Positions 8,860 to 18,977 of a stretch of 64,000 bases of DNA are shown piece after piece. Numbering within the stretch: position 1 is the first letter of the stretch; the number at the start of each line of letters is the position of its first letter. This DNA comes from Ascarosepion bandense (Eukaryota; Mollusca; Cephalopoda; Sepiida; Sepiidae): contig JBBBDQ010001687.1 in assembly GCA_037127315.1 (NCBI GenBank), positions 77,001-141,000 on the forward strand, in the 5' to 3' direction. The translations under genes and the position numbers were made by a program. The notes beneath the pieces were generated by a model that was not told the DNA's origin, made no database searches, and worked only from the letters and a program-made list of their open reading frames with translations.

Positions 8860-10065
8860 ATCGTTACCAGAATTACAGTTTTTTGGGGTTTTTTTTTCCG
8901 GTGACAAAGACAATAATTTGGACAATCTTGTAAAAGTCATATAATTGTCAGATTTTAATGAAACTTTTAGGATTTATTCACAATTAAATGAAATTATTTT
9001 TTAAATTATTATTTTTTTAAAAATCTTGGCAGAAATATTTTTTTACATCTGTTACTCTCCACGTTCTAAATTAAATTTTGTTGAAAATTGGTTTCATTAT
9101 TTCAACGCAGGACTCATTGGGGATTAAATCATCTATTATTTTTTTTTATTTTAAATATTTTGCCTTTAATTTCGGAAAATAGTAAAATAATGAAATAAAA
9201 AAATGCAATTGAACTATGACATAACTTAATTTGATAAGCTTTTAACTGCTTTAATAAATAAAATATATTAAGGACATTAGAGTCTGAAAAACATTTTTTA
9301 TTAATAATAAAATTTTAAAAGAATTGTTTTCATTGTTTGAATTATAATAATTTATAAAGCTTCAAAAATATGTTAAAAATATTTCAAAGATTTGTTGTCG
9401 TTAGTTTATTAACTTAGTAAGGGAAGATTATATTTACGAATCGAAAATTGAAAAGTTAATAATACAAATCGCCGTTACTTCTTATTTTTAAAATATTTTT
9501 TTTGTGTGTGTGTGTATTGGATTTTTTATGTATGGTAATTTCTATGCGTACATTAAAAGGTCATGTGTTTCTTCCTCTTACAAGAAAAAGTTTATACAAT
9601 TATGTCCCTTGTGATCGCCATACATTTATCTTATTTCGCATCTGTCAAGCTGTCATCACATTTCAAATACGGTGGAAAGGTTAGAAAGTTCAACTCTGTT
9701 TTTAAGAAATAGTCTTATTCTTAATTTCATGCTATAAATAAGTAATGCTTGTGTAAATCAGATTAATTTAACATTAAATTTGCTAATTTTCTAAAAATAA
9801 CGTGTTACAGATGTATATTTTATTCTTGCAAGATTTTTAAATCCAAGAATTAACTTTTGTTTACTAGTGTGTCGATCGCTCAAAAATGGCCAAAAAATTG
9901 AAAGATTCCTATTAATATAATTTATGTTTGAAATACACCAGAGTATTTTGCTAACTGGGAATAGTAAATTTAATCATTTAGTTTTGAATTAAAACTAAAA
10001 TAAAATTTTCAATAGAATTTTTTTATTTTTAAAAACTCTATTTAAAAGTTAGTTATAGAAAATGA
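8860..10065. repeat. unknown 1.2-kb AT-rich dispersed repeat (inverted copy at 48700-50540)
   Basis: Matches the reverse complement of 48700-50540: CCGGTGACAAA, AATTGTCAGATTTTAATGAA, the CATCTGT(T)A segment, GTAAATCAGATTAATTTAAC, TTTGTTTAC...GTCGATCGCTC and AATACACCAGAGTATT. Both copies lack a recognisable protein. It may be a non-autonomous DNA transposon or the tail of a larger element. 25090-25520 contains weakly similar text and could be a third copy. Confidence 0.65.
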
Positions 10066-10104
10066 GTAGAGGTACATAGATTTAGCTAAGCTTTGAAAAT
10101 CACC

Positions 10105-10200
10105 ATTAAGGTTATGCTGTTCGCTAAGACAGTTACGACTGGGTAGTGAGTTCGATCCTCACTAGGTGTCCCATACATTCGGCTTTGTGCGACACCTAAG
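10105..10200 (+). mobile_element. SINE-2 fragment
   Basis: Box B AGTGAGTTCGATCCTCACTA, followed by GGTGTCCCATAC and GGCTTTGTGCGACA. Weak box A upstream. Confidence 0.55.
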
Positions 10201-10204
10201 CTAT

Positions 10205-11515
10205 GCTTAGAAAGTCACCATATTAAAATGATTTTTTTAAAATTCTACTGTTCATAATAAAAATTTTTTGTTTAAATGCAAAAAATAAATAAATAAAATA
10301 AATAAACGATCCATCTTAAAAATTGCAGAAATTCTTTATGTCGTAAGAAAAAAATTCTGCTGTGAATAAAAGGGGAAAGGAAATTAAAAAAAAAAACCAA
10401 ATTCAAAATAACACAAAGGGTTAAAATTAAAGAAAATTTACTACTTTATTAAACACAGAAAGGAGTTGTGAGCTGACTGCAAAACAGGTCCGTTAGCAAA
10501 GGCTAGGTTGTCTTGGTACCACAAAAAAGTCAAAAGTCCTTTACAGTTACCTTGTCAATCGGAAGCTTCAGTTCTTTTTTTTTTTCTTTGAAGGAAGAGA
10601 ACTTAGGGGAAAGTAGCCTCCTTCTAGCTACCGGATAGCGGCTCTGTTTTCCCTAATTTTTTTGTTATGTTCAGTGTTCGAAGTTCCTTTCTGGTCTCAA
10701 GCCTGGAAAAAAAGTCCTTTTTTCTTTTGTTAAATCTCTTCTTCAACACTTGTGGGTTGTGGACCGACCTGGGAAACTGTCCCTTTTTTTCTGTAAAATA
10801 AAATTTCTTTCTTCCTTTGGTACAGCAAAGACATTTCAATTTCCCAACGGCCTTAGCGAGAAAAGGAGATAAAGAAAAACGAAGAAACGAACGGACGAAT
10901 AAAATTTCAACACCATGTCTTTTTTTTTCCAGTTTGCTTTTCAAATCAAATGTAAGTGATGGTTCTTACTGGTGTCAATTGACAACAAGTCTGCTCAATA
11001 CTGAAGGACTCTCCACAGTATTCTTGCCGATTTTAGCAGTTCTGTTGCGTGAATCGTCTTACTTCTCCAACTAATCTGTTTGTGAAATATATTTATTTCG
11101 TCGCCTACTCTGAACTACTCCCAGTGCTCCGATAAATTCTGGTTCTACTCTTATCTTTACTGTTTTCAACAATATTTACAACTGTTCCCTAAATCTTTTA
11201 ATATTCCCTGTGTTCTTCACAGGTAACTCAACATTTCAATTTTACTTTTAAATATTTTCCTTTACTGTCTACTGTTGTAAATGTAATGAACTCGACTAGA
11301 ATTCGAACTCGGTTTTCCGAATCCACAATCCATTATTTTACTGTGCCTCCGAGCAGAGTATAACAAGTATAACGGAGTATAACAAGTAAATTTATGTGAT
11401 ACCGCTGACCATAGTAAAATATCAATTTTATTTGTCTCCAATCGTAAATTTTAAATGTGTTTAAGATCATTGTTTCCCATGAAAAGGGCTCTTCGACGTA
11501 GTGATAATTTTCAAA
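10205..11515. other. putative intron DNA; no gene seen
   Basis: AT-rich. The two overlapping open frames at 10624-10944(-) and 10817-11074(+) are in opposite directions with low-complexity composition and no known motif. 10940-11170 (AAGTCTGCTCAATACTGAAG, ATATTTATTTCGTCGCCTAC) is a diverged match to 26860-27030 of the STEAP-B unit, in the same order after the exon, which supports one duplicated locus. Confidence 0.5.
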
Positions 11516-11519
11516 AAGC

Positions 11520-11632
11520 CACTTAGATGTGGCACAAGGTCGAAATTAGCTTGTCTCGCGAGAATCTATAACAACCGAGTAGTGAGTTCGATCCTCACTG
11601 GGTGCCCCATACTTTCAGCCTTGTGTCACATC
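11520..11632 (+). mobile_element. SINE-2 fragment
   Basis: GCTTGTCTCGCGAGAATCTA, then GTAGTGAGTTCGATCCTCAC and GGGTGCCCCATAC...GCCTTGTGTCACA, the clearest plus-strand member of the family. Confidence 0.6.
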
Positions 11633-11692
11633 GTTCTATTTGTGTTTCACGTATGGCACTTAACTGACTGACTGAGGTTCGTTCTATTTATT

Positions 11693-12145
11693 GGATGTGC
11701 GTTGTGGTGCAATGGATATCGGCTCGGAACGAGAAATCGGGGATCCGAGTTCGAATTCCAGTTGAATCCATTGCATTCACTTACGCACCAATATCCTTGG
11801 GAAAGGTATTAATCCGTCTCTTCCCTCCAGTTATGGGTTAAATAGCAGGACAGATTGGGTTAACTGACTGACTAAATATAATAGTTGGAAAGATAATTAA
11901 AACTTTTATTGGGCATAAAATGGGGGATCGGTTCTCTATTGTTATGAAGTAGTAAACTGATCCCCCACTAATTATACTTAATATATTAATGTGATTGGGT
12001 TCTATAGCCTTGGCTAGCAACCAATCTACCGCAGAAAGCAATGGCAACCTACTGCGGGATAATCATCTACCCAGTCAGTCATGTCTCGAAAGAGACATGA
12101 TCGCCCAAGCGTGTTTCACGTATGGTACTAAACTGACTGACTGTG
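11693..12145 (+). mobile_element. SINE-1 with hairpin linker and second body
   Basis: Head at 11693 (GATGTGCGTTGTGGTGCAAT) with box B CGAGTTCGAATTCC. The first body breaks off near 11865 directly into ACTGACTGACT. The hairpin linker is at about 11924-11970 and the second body at 11996-12140. Confidence 0.8.
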
Positions 12146-12728
12146 ATTCGTTCTATTTATGCGTGTATCTCATTTGCATACAACGCCCTCATTCTTTTTC
12201 CTCCAAATATGCGACATGTTATGACTAAATAATTATTCCTTTTCATCAGTCGATCTTCCAATATTTATCATTCTTTATAAGCTTTAGCAAACTTCAAATG
12301 TTCCTTCAAGGGGCGAACTTTTTAAGAGGCTTTTCTAGGACGATATTCTCTCAACTCACCTCTTTCAAGAATTGTCTGGTGGTCGTTCTATCTTTATTTG
12401 GGGCATTAATTCTGCTTTCTCCTCGTTCTGAAAATATTGGTTCACAGTATTGGCTTGATATTTTATAACGGCTTCTTATCTCAAGAAACAAGAAGAAATC
12501 AGTCAGTTATTCATGCACACATTCATTACATTAAATCCCCCATGATTTTCTCATTAAAAATATTTTAGAAAATCGTCTATCGTTTAAATACACTTGACAC
12601 GTTCATTTTTTTTTTTTTTTTTTTTTTTTGCACATACATTTAAAATAGACGACTATTGCTTTTATTACGCTTGGCATACAATCATATAAACAAGCAAGCA
12701 TTCCTACATTTAAATTGAACATATATTG
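12146..12728. other. no gene seen; includes poly(T) and a short dispersed repeat
   Basis: 12415-12500 (GTTCTGAAAATATTGGTTCACAG...TTTTATAACGGCTTCTTA) recurs at 13962-14045, so it is a dispersed repeat fragment. A T run is at 12607-12630. The 61-aa minus frame near its start comes from that run. Confidence 0.5.
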
Positions 12729-13213
12729 GGGATTACAGCCTATCCCGTTGAATACACCGGTTCTCGCGCGATCACCGAAGTTAAGCAACTTTGAGCTTTA
12801 GATGGGTGGCTTGGGAATATCAGGTGCTATAAGAATATCAGGTTCTGTAAGCGTATAGATGTGCGTTGTGGTGCAGTGGATATCGGCTCGGAAAGAGAAA
12901 TCGGTGAGCCGAGTTCGAATTCCAGTTGAATACCCTGCATTCACTTAAGCACTGGTACCCTTGGGAAAGGTATTAATCCGTCTCTTCACTCCAGTTATGG
13001 GTTAAATAACAGGGTAGGCATGGGGACCCTGACCTTAAAAACAAAATCCCAATGAATCATGATACTCGAAAAGAAAAAAGTATTACTAGACACAAAACTT
13101 ATATAAAACAATAAATTGTTGAAAGAAAAAGGTATTACCAGCAATAAATAAATAAAATTTAGTTGGCAATAAATGACCCGCCGAGGTTGATTTGCCATAA
13201 AAACAAACCAACC
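12729..13213 (+). mobile_element. full-length 5S rRNA-tRNA chimeric SINE with target-site duplication
   Basis: 5'-to-3': a 5S rRNA-derived head (CCGTTGAATACACCGGTTCT, CGATCACCGAAGTTAAGCAA, CTTAGATGGGTGGCTTGGGAATA), a tRNA-derived unit (GATGTGCGTTGTGGTGCAGT, box B GAGTTCGAATTCC), then GGGAAAGGTATTAATCCGTC and a tail ending AAAAACAAACCAACC. It is flanked by an exact 11-bp direct repeat AACATATATTG at 12718-12728 and 13214-13224. This fixes its length at 485 bp. The 5S part lost bases around the GGTCAGTA region, so it is not a 5S gene. A known precedent for 5S plus tRNA heads is the AmnSINE/DeuSINE type. Confidence 0.88.
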
Positions 13214-13329
13214 AACATATATTGCTTTGTGACACACAATATGGCAGTAAAAATGAGGACAATGGTCCGAACAGTGTGAATAAGTAAACCCTACCTCATC
13301 TCAGAAGTATAAACAATACGTGACATCTA

Positions 13330-13508
13330 ACTGAAGAATGAAATCAAACCCCAATCTTATTGAACAGGTGTAGAGGCTCATCCCTTGTTCCCTGTTTAGG
13401 GTGTGGTTTCCGGTTTTCTCTCTTCTAATCTTTTCACTCTTACGTAGCCCCCGGTATATCAGTGGCGTTACCGCCTTGCTCGGGGTGATATGATTAAAAA
13501 AAAAAAAC
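13330..13508 (+). mobile_element. LINE-B 3' tail
   Basis: Plus strand: GAACAGGTGTAGAGGCTCAT, CTTTTCACTCTTACGTAGCC, ATCAGTGGCGTTACCGCCTT, GCTCGGGGTGATATGATTAA and poly(A). No coding part. Confidence 0.75.
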
Positions 13509-13642
13509 ATTCCAATTTACTGGTTCATCGTTTTTAAAATATTTTTAATTTGTTTCTCATAAACACATCTCTGAAGGAACTTAATTAAGCAAAACGCGTT
13601 AGAATAAAGACACTCTTCCTGCCTGTTCTTTACTTATTCTAT

Positions 13643-13957
13643 CATCAGTCAATTAAATGCCATACGTGATAAACGCGTTGGGCAATCATGTCTCTTTCGA
13701 TCCATAACTGAAACGGGAGAAGATTTCCCGCGGTAAGTTGCCATTTCTTTCTGCGGTAGACTGGTTGCCAACCAAGGCTATAGAACCCAATCTGTCGTGT
13801 TATTCAACTCATAGCTGGAGGGAGAAGAGATGGATTAATACCTTTCCCAAAGGCATTAATCCGCGTAAGTGAATGCAACGAAATTTGCTGGAATTCAAAC
13901 TCAGCTCTGATTTCTCATTCCGAACTGATATCCATTGCAGAACAACGCACGTCCGCT
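13643..13957 (-). mobile_element. SINE-1, minus strand
   Basis: Reads from CAGTCAATTAAATGCCATAC back to GCAGAACAACGCACGTCC; box B appears as GGAATTCAAACTC. One body unit without hairpin linker. Confidence 0.75.
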
Positions 13958-14257
13958 TCTTGTTCTGAAAATATTCGTTCACAGTGTTGGATTGTTATTT
14001 TATAACGGCTCCTTACCCCAAGGAGCTCCCAAACAAGAATAAACACACGGTACTAAAAAAGGAAATGAAAAGAGAGTTTCCAAAATACGTTTATCATTTT
14101 TATTAATCATAACAATGTATACGAGCGTGATAGAAACATGGTACTTACAGTCAATGAGGTTTGCAGCTTATGAGAAATGAGGTGATCAGCTATCATCTAT
14201 GAATATCTTTGTTCTTTTTACCTTTTGAAATGAGGTGAGGTGGTAGACTACCAACTA

Positions 14258-14660
14258 TTGTTTACGGCATATCACGTTGAATACACCGGTTCTCGTTCGA
14301 TCACCAAAGTTAAGCAACGTGAACCTGGTCAGTACTTAGATGGGTGACCGCTTGGGAATACCAGACGCTGTAAGCGTTCAGTGACGGATGTGCGTTGTGG
14401 TGCAGTGGAGGTCGGCTTGGAAAGAGATATCGGTGAACCGAGTTCGAATTCCAGTTGAGTACCCTGCATTCTCAAGAGATATCGGTGAACCGAGTTCGAA
14501 TTCCAGTTGAGTACCCTGCATTCTCAAGAGATATCGGTGAACCGAGTTCGAATTCCAGTTGAGTACCCTGCATTCTCATAAGCACTGGTACCCTTGGGAA
14601 AGGTATTAATCTGTCCCTTCCCTCCAGTTATGGGCCTAAATAATAGGATGGAGCCCGGAG
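14258..14660 (+). mobile_element. 5S-tRNA SINE with triplicated box-B segment
   Basis: The 5S head at 14262-14378 is well preserved (CACGTTGAATACACCGGTTC, CCTGGTCAGTACTTAGATGG, GTGACCGCTTGGGAATACCA). The tRNA unit follows at 14388. A segment of about 54 bp containing GGTGAACCGAGTTCGAATTC and GTACCCTGCATTCTCA occurs three times in direct succession between 14425 and 14580. The body continues to about 14650. Confidence 0.8.
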
Positions 14661-15077
14661 AGAACCCATCTAGTGTTGGTGCCACAATAAAAACACCCTT
14701 GATAAAAACACCCTTGGTAGCCCTGGCGAAGCAGAAGCATCAAGTATTCAGCTATTTGACAAAATTATGAATTTCGCTATAAACTGCGCCAGGGTTCCAA
14801 ATACACAGGGAATACTGGAGAGGTGTAGTGAGTTCTATCTCGGCCAAGGCCGCAGGAGGACGACGATGGATATCTTTGTATTCAATGATGTGCGTCTGGA
14901 TGTTTTTGTAGCATGTGGTCCTATAATCTCTTCTGTGGACCGGACTCGTGTCTAACTGTGGCTAGAGCCCTAATCCAGTCCCTTTTATACCAAGGGCATT
15001 GATCCCTCTTATCTACTTTCTAGGCGGAGTGCTCTAGCTAAACCCGACAACAACTTCTTCAATACATATTCAATAGT
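14661..15077. other. no gene seen
   Basis: The short frame 14767-14955 (62 aa) has no known domain and is not supported by splice sites or a matching second copy. Composition is less AT-rich than around it. It could be a worn coding fragment but I cannot name it. Confidence 0.35.
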
Positions 15078-15320
15078 GTTATTTCGTCAGCTTGGGTGAT
15101 CATGTCTTGAAAGAGGCATGACTAACTGGGCACAAGATTTTCCCGTAGTAGGTTGCCATTACTTTCTGCGGTAGAATGGTTACCAGCCAGGGCTATAGAA
15201 CTGAATCTGTCCTGCTATTTAACCCATATCTAGAGAGAGACAAGAGACGAATTAATACGTTTCCCAAGGGCATTTGCGCGTAAGTGAATGCAACGAATTC
15301 AACTGGGATTCAATAGAATA
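15078..15320 (-). mobile_element. SINE-1, minus strand, degenerate
   Basis: Carries TGGGTGATCATGTCTTGAAA, GTAGGTTGCCATTACTTTCT, AACCCATA, CCAAGGGCATTTGCGCGTAA and AATTCAACTGG. The tRNA head is cut off. Confidence 0.65.
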
Positions 15321-15654
15321 CCTCTTATTAATAACGGCATGGAGGGAAGTAGCAACTAGACGGATCGGTTGCTCTTCCGCCTCTTTTATCTGTTGCCATC
15401 TTTCGGGTCCCTGGCCGCTCCCTAAAAAAGAGTCGGTCGAGTCGTACTCAGAGAGGAAAAAAGTTACCGACCCGGGAGTGATGCACCCCCGCGAACTCTG
15501 TCAGGACTAGTTCAAGCCGCAGGATCTCACCGATGGGTAGAGGGAGTAGAGTTGAGGCTGCATCTCGCCGACTTCGGCGTTCGTCATAGGCGGGAAGGGA
15601 CAACTCCACACCACCAATAAATTTATTTTTTAATAAAGTAAATTGACACCTACC
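15321..15654. other. unassigned, relatively GC-rich stretch
   Basis: Includes CGGGTCCCTGGCCGCTCCCT and GAGTCGGTCGAGTCG. A 78-aa frame (15274-15510) runs from the SINE into it without known motifs. No function assigned. Confidence 0.3.
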
Positions 15655-15856
15655 CGGATGTGCTTTGTGGTGCAGTGGATCTTGACTCGGAACGACAAAT
15701 CGGGGTGCCGAGTTCGAATTCCAGTTGAATTCTTGAAGTTTTAATCCGTTCCTTCCCTCCAGTTATGGGTTAAATAATAGTACAGATTGGGTTCTATAGC
15801 CTTGGCTGGCAACCAGTTTACCGCAAAAATCAGTGCCAACCTACTGCGGGATATAT
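15655..15856 (+). mobile_element. SINE-1 fragment
   Basis: Head GGATGTGCTTTGTGGTGCAG, box B GAGTTCGAATTCC, body to CTACTGCGGGATA; the 3' part is missing and the middle has a deletion after GTTGAATTC. Confidence 0.7.
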
Positions 15857-16057
15857 GTATATATTTGAATTATATTTGTTTTAACATTATAATTTTTTCA
15901 TGGATTCTCGTATTTGAGTACATTGTCTGTTTCTTCTTTTGATATCTTATTTCCAGAATATATATAAAAAAAATAAAAAGAGTATTCACTCATATACTCA
16001 TAAATCATTTCGCCATACACAATGTTTTAACAAAAAAGTTTATCACTGATGAAGATT

Positions 16058-16505
16058 TTACAAGGTTACAAGATTCTTATCTTTGATGTGCCGTGTCCCT
16101 TCAGGACTTTCCACTTGCCTCTGTCTCTTGTCGCTCCTAATATTTTTCCTCTTGCCATCTCTCCCTAACCCCGCTCCGCCATCCATTTGCCTATCAAATA
16201 TGTCGAGCTGTTTTCCCCTGTTTCTCTTTCCCTCTATCCGTCCTGTGAGTATAAGATTCTCCAAACCCTCCTTCCTCATTACGTATCCCAGGAACTTCAT
16301 CGGTCTGTTCCTGATATTAAGTATGAGTTTTCTTCTCGTTTGCATCCTCTCCAACACCTTGTCATTGCTCACGTGCTCAGTCCATGGTATCCTCAGCATT
16401 CTTCTGTAGATCCACATGTCTGCTGCCTCGAGCTTGTCTTTCATCCTTGAAGAGATCATCCAACATTCACTGCCATACAGAAAAAACTTATCACTTGGCA
16501 GTCCA
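16058..16505 (-). pseudogene. LINE-A C-terminal fragment
   Basis: Minus-strand frame 16459-16058 carries SRMKDKLEAADMWIYRRMLR, then WTEHVSNDKVLERM and LENLILTGRIEGKRNRGKQ. These match the LINE-A copies at 6350-6600 and 56080-56330. The RT active site is absent; the copy is 5'-truncated and frame-damaged at its end. Confidence 0.85.
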
Positions 16506-16794
16506 GCACTTATTTCGTTGTTTCCAATGAGATTTTCTGTCTCTCAGTATTTTGGTTAAATTTTGAAATGTGTCCTAAAAAAAAAAATAAAAAAAAAACT
16601 TATTAAAATCTAAAATATTTTCGAACTTTAAATAAACAGTGCACAATGGTAAAAAAGATTTAGAACAGAATCGGGTTATTTAATGCCAGAAAATATTTTA
16701 GATGTAAGTTTGTTTTTTTTTTTAGATAATAATGCTTTAGTGATAAAAGTCTTACTGTGTAAACCAATACTGGATGGGGAGAAAATGTGAATTC

Positions 16795-17035
16795 ATGCCT
16801 TTCTCAAGGGTATTTGTGCGTAAGTGAATATAACGAACCCAACCAGAATTCGGACTCGGCTCTCCGAGTAGCAATTCTGAGACATTAACCATTACACCGC
16901 ACATAACTCCGGGCTTACAAAACCTGGCATTTTCAAGTGGTCATCCATGTACTTACTGACCAGGCCCGACGTTGCTTTACTTTAGTGATCGTATGGAAAT
17001 CTGCTTTTAAACGTGATATAGCTGTATGTTTTTTC
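16795..17035 (-). mobile_element. degenerate 5S-tRNA SINE
   Basis: Minus strand: tRNA-like part at 16800-16910 (GAATTCGGACTCGGCTCTCC) and 5S-like part at 16915-17030 (ACCTGGCATTTTCAAGTGGT, TGACCAGGCCCGACGTTGCT, AACGTGATATAGCTGTA). Order and orientation match the full copies. Confidence 0.6.
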
Positions 17036-17567
17036 TGCTAAGAGAGTCGGTTCACTTTAACGTGTGAGACACTTTTTTTAACAACAGTTCTATCTTGCAG
17101 ATTTGTAAGTCGACCATTGGTCCGTAAATTGCATATTATTGCCACGTCTGCGTCTACTAGGTATCCTGAGATTCTAGACAAAATCCAAAGAAGATTCTGC
17201 AGTCTTATCGAACCTGATCTGGCATCTCAGTTTCAATAATTTTATCACCTCCCTAACGTATCTTCCTAATGTCTTTTCTTACTTTCGGTAATCGTGCAAG
17301 AAACGGTCTTTCAACGTGATGTGACCCTAACACTCACCATATCTGCGCAAGAGAATATAAGACCCTAGCAAGATAAAACAGCTAGATCGCACTTCCCCTA
17401 TTCGAAAACGGGTCAATCAGTGTCATTTCTTGTAGTCGCAGCCGTTATTACTGATAGACGAGGGTTCTTAAGAGACTAATGCACGTGTTGCTAACAGAAA
17501 TAGACAGTATATAGACTAATAATGATTTTTCTTCTTTTGGCTCAAATGTCTTTACATTTTTTTCCAG
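17036..17567 (+). other. end of putative STEAP-A intron, with LINE-B scrap
   Basis: 17130-17235 translates in pieces to EILDKIQRRFCSLIEPDLAS, a LINE-B C-terminal match. The rest is unique AT-rich DNA. The tract TTTACATTTTTTTCCAG ends at 17567 and is a strong 3' splice site; nine nucleotides (GGAGAAAAC) separate it from the ATG. Confidence 0.6.
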
Positions 17568-17576
17568 GGAGAAAAC

Positions 17577-18977
17577 ATGACAAACACTAAAACGATCGGA
17601 ATTCTGGGGACTGGAGATTACGGAAGAGCCCTTGCAAAACGGCTTCTGCGCAGCGGCTATCAAGTGATGATGGGTAGCCGTAACCCGGACCACCAACGGG
17701 TGACCAGTATTGACGAGGAGCTGAAGCCGGTCAAAGTAGAAGCGATCGATCATGTTCTAAGCAATGAGAATATTTTTATTATTTTTCTGGCTGTACATTC
17801 AAAGAATTTCACAGCTTGCCTCACGTCCTCTATCGATAGTATTGGTGACAAAATTCTAATCGATATATCAAACCGAGACAAACTTAGCAACGATGAGTCG
17901 AATGCTGAAAAACTTGCCGAAACCTTTCCAGGTGTCCGAATCGTAAAAGCATTCAACACATTGTCAGCATATGCTATGGAAAGTGACACGTTTGGTGGAA
18001 CGAAGCAGGTGTTAATTGCCAGTAACGACCAAGAAGCAAGAGATAAAGTGTCAGCATTGTCTCGGGAGATGGGCTTCACACCGATTGATTACGGAACTCT
18101 GAGGTCGGCTCGGGAGCTTGAGGCCTACCCCCTGACTCTAATGTATGGCTGGGGATGGCCTACACTTTTCACATTTGCAATCTTCGTCGGCTGGAATCTG
18201 GTGCTTATCATTCAGTATTGGCGTATATATCGAAATTCCACGCGTAAATTCAAATGGACAAATTTACCGCTCAATTATCTGAACAAACCTGTGGCTCTCA
18301 CGGCCATTACTCTCCTTGCCTTGTCCTATTTACCAGGCTGTCTAGCCGCATTTCTTCAAATTATAAACGGAACAAAATATAAGCGCTTTCCAAACTGGTT
18401 TGATCGATGGTTAAAAGCACGAAAAATGATCGGCCTTTATGCTCTTTTCTTTAGTGTATGGCACGTAGCAATATCCGGCATTTTCATGTCGCCTGCTTAC
18501 GCGAGATCGTGGTTTGAGAGCACCAAAGTCCATTTACCTGAGAACACCACTGACTACGTTCTTAATTTTTCTGTCAGAATGAATCTAAAAGGTGAAGGGA
18601 CAATCAGTGTCGGAATTTTGGCTTTATTACTGATGTGCATATTGGGTCTGTCTTCGTTGCCGTCTGTTGGGGCCATTCTCAACTGGCGGGAATGGCGTTT
18701 CGTTCAAAGTCACTTGGGATACGTGACGTTGTTCCTCTCCACTGCGCATGTCGTCATTTTCGGGTTGCCCGGATGGATGAGATTTCCAACCAGATTTTTT
18801 TTCTTCAATTCCTTTATGAGTTGTGTGATTCCGTCCATCGTTCTATTCATGAAGTTGATTCTAATCACACCTTGCATCGGAGGTTACGTGAATAAAATCC
18901 GTGGCGGCTGGGAAAGAGGCCGGTGGTCTGAAAATTCAGATGAAACCATTGAATTAACAGACATAAGCACAAATTAA
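17577..18977 (+). CDS. STEAP-type metalloreductase, paralogue A (466 aa)
   Basis: Predicted six-transmembrane metalloreductase that would pass electrons from cytosolic NADPH through FAD and one heme to ferric or cupric ions at the plasma or endosomal membrane. The N-terminal Rossmann/F420-reductase-like domain (about 5-185) has GILGTGDYG at 8-16, SRNP at 34-37 and AFNTLSA at 125-131. The ferric-reductase-like membrane domain (about 190-435) holds the family motifs YLPGCLAAFLQ (251-261), RFPNWFDRWLKARK (270-283) and NWREW (369-373). His296 (VWHVAIS) and His391 (TAHVVIF) are the likely heme ligands, matching the two STEAP heme histidines. Length fits STEAP2-4 (about 460-490 aa). The ATG is chosen because it follows the splice acceptor by 9 nt and starts the domain. 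The coding region is a single exon, unlike vertebrate STEAPs. No frame damage is seen. Confidence 0.93.
   Translation: MTNTKTIGILGTGDYGRALAKRLLRSGYQVMMGSRNPDHQRVTSIDEELKPVKVEAIDHVLSNENIFIIFLAVHSKNFTACLTSSIDSIGDKILIDISNRDKLSNDESNAEKLAETFPGVRIVKAFNTLSAYAMESDTFGGTKQVLIASNDQEARDKVSALSREMGFTPIDYGTLRSARELEAYPLTLMYGWGWPTLFTFAIFVGWNLVLIIQYWRIYRNSTRKFKWTNLPLNYLNKPVALTAITLLALSYLPGCLAAFLQIINGTKYKRFPNWFDRWLKARKMIGLYALFFSVWHVAISGIFMSPAYARSWFESTKVHLPENTTDYVLNFSVRMNLKGEGTISVGILALLLMCILGLSSLPSVGAILNWREWRFVQSHLGYVTLFLSTAHVVIFGLPGWMRFPTRFFFFNSFMSCVIPSIVLFMKLILITPCIGGYVNKIRGGWERGRWSENSDETIELTDISTN

Noticed and set aside
10624..11074. Overlapping opposite-strand frames as a host gene
   Set aside because: Low-complexity Lys/Phe-rich composition, no motif, and poor conservation in the paralogous STEAP-B intron.
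14262..14378. 5S rRNA gene
   Set aside because: Good 5S similarity but fused to a tRNA-SINE body, with substitutions in conserved positions and no pol III T-run terminator after the 5S part. Treated as a SINE head.
17448..18079. Minus-strand frames of 101 and 109 aa over STEAP-A, also seen over STEAP-B
   Set aside because: Antisense shadows of the conserved coding exon; their conservation follows from the plus strand.
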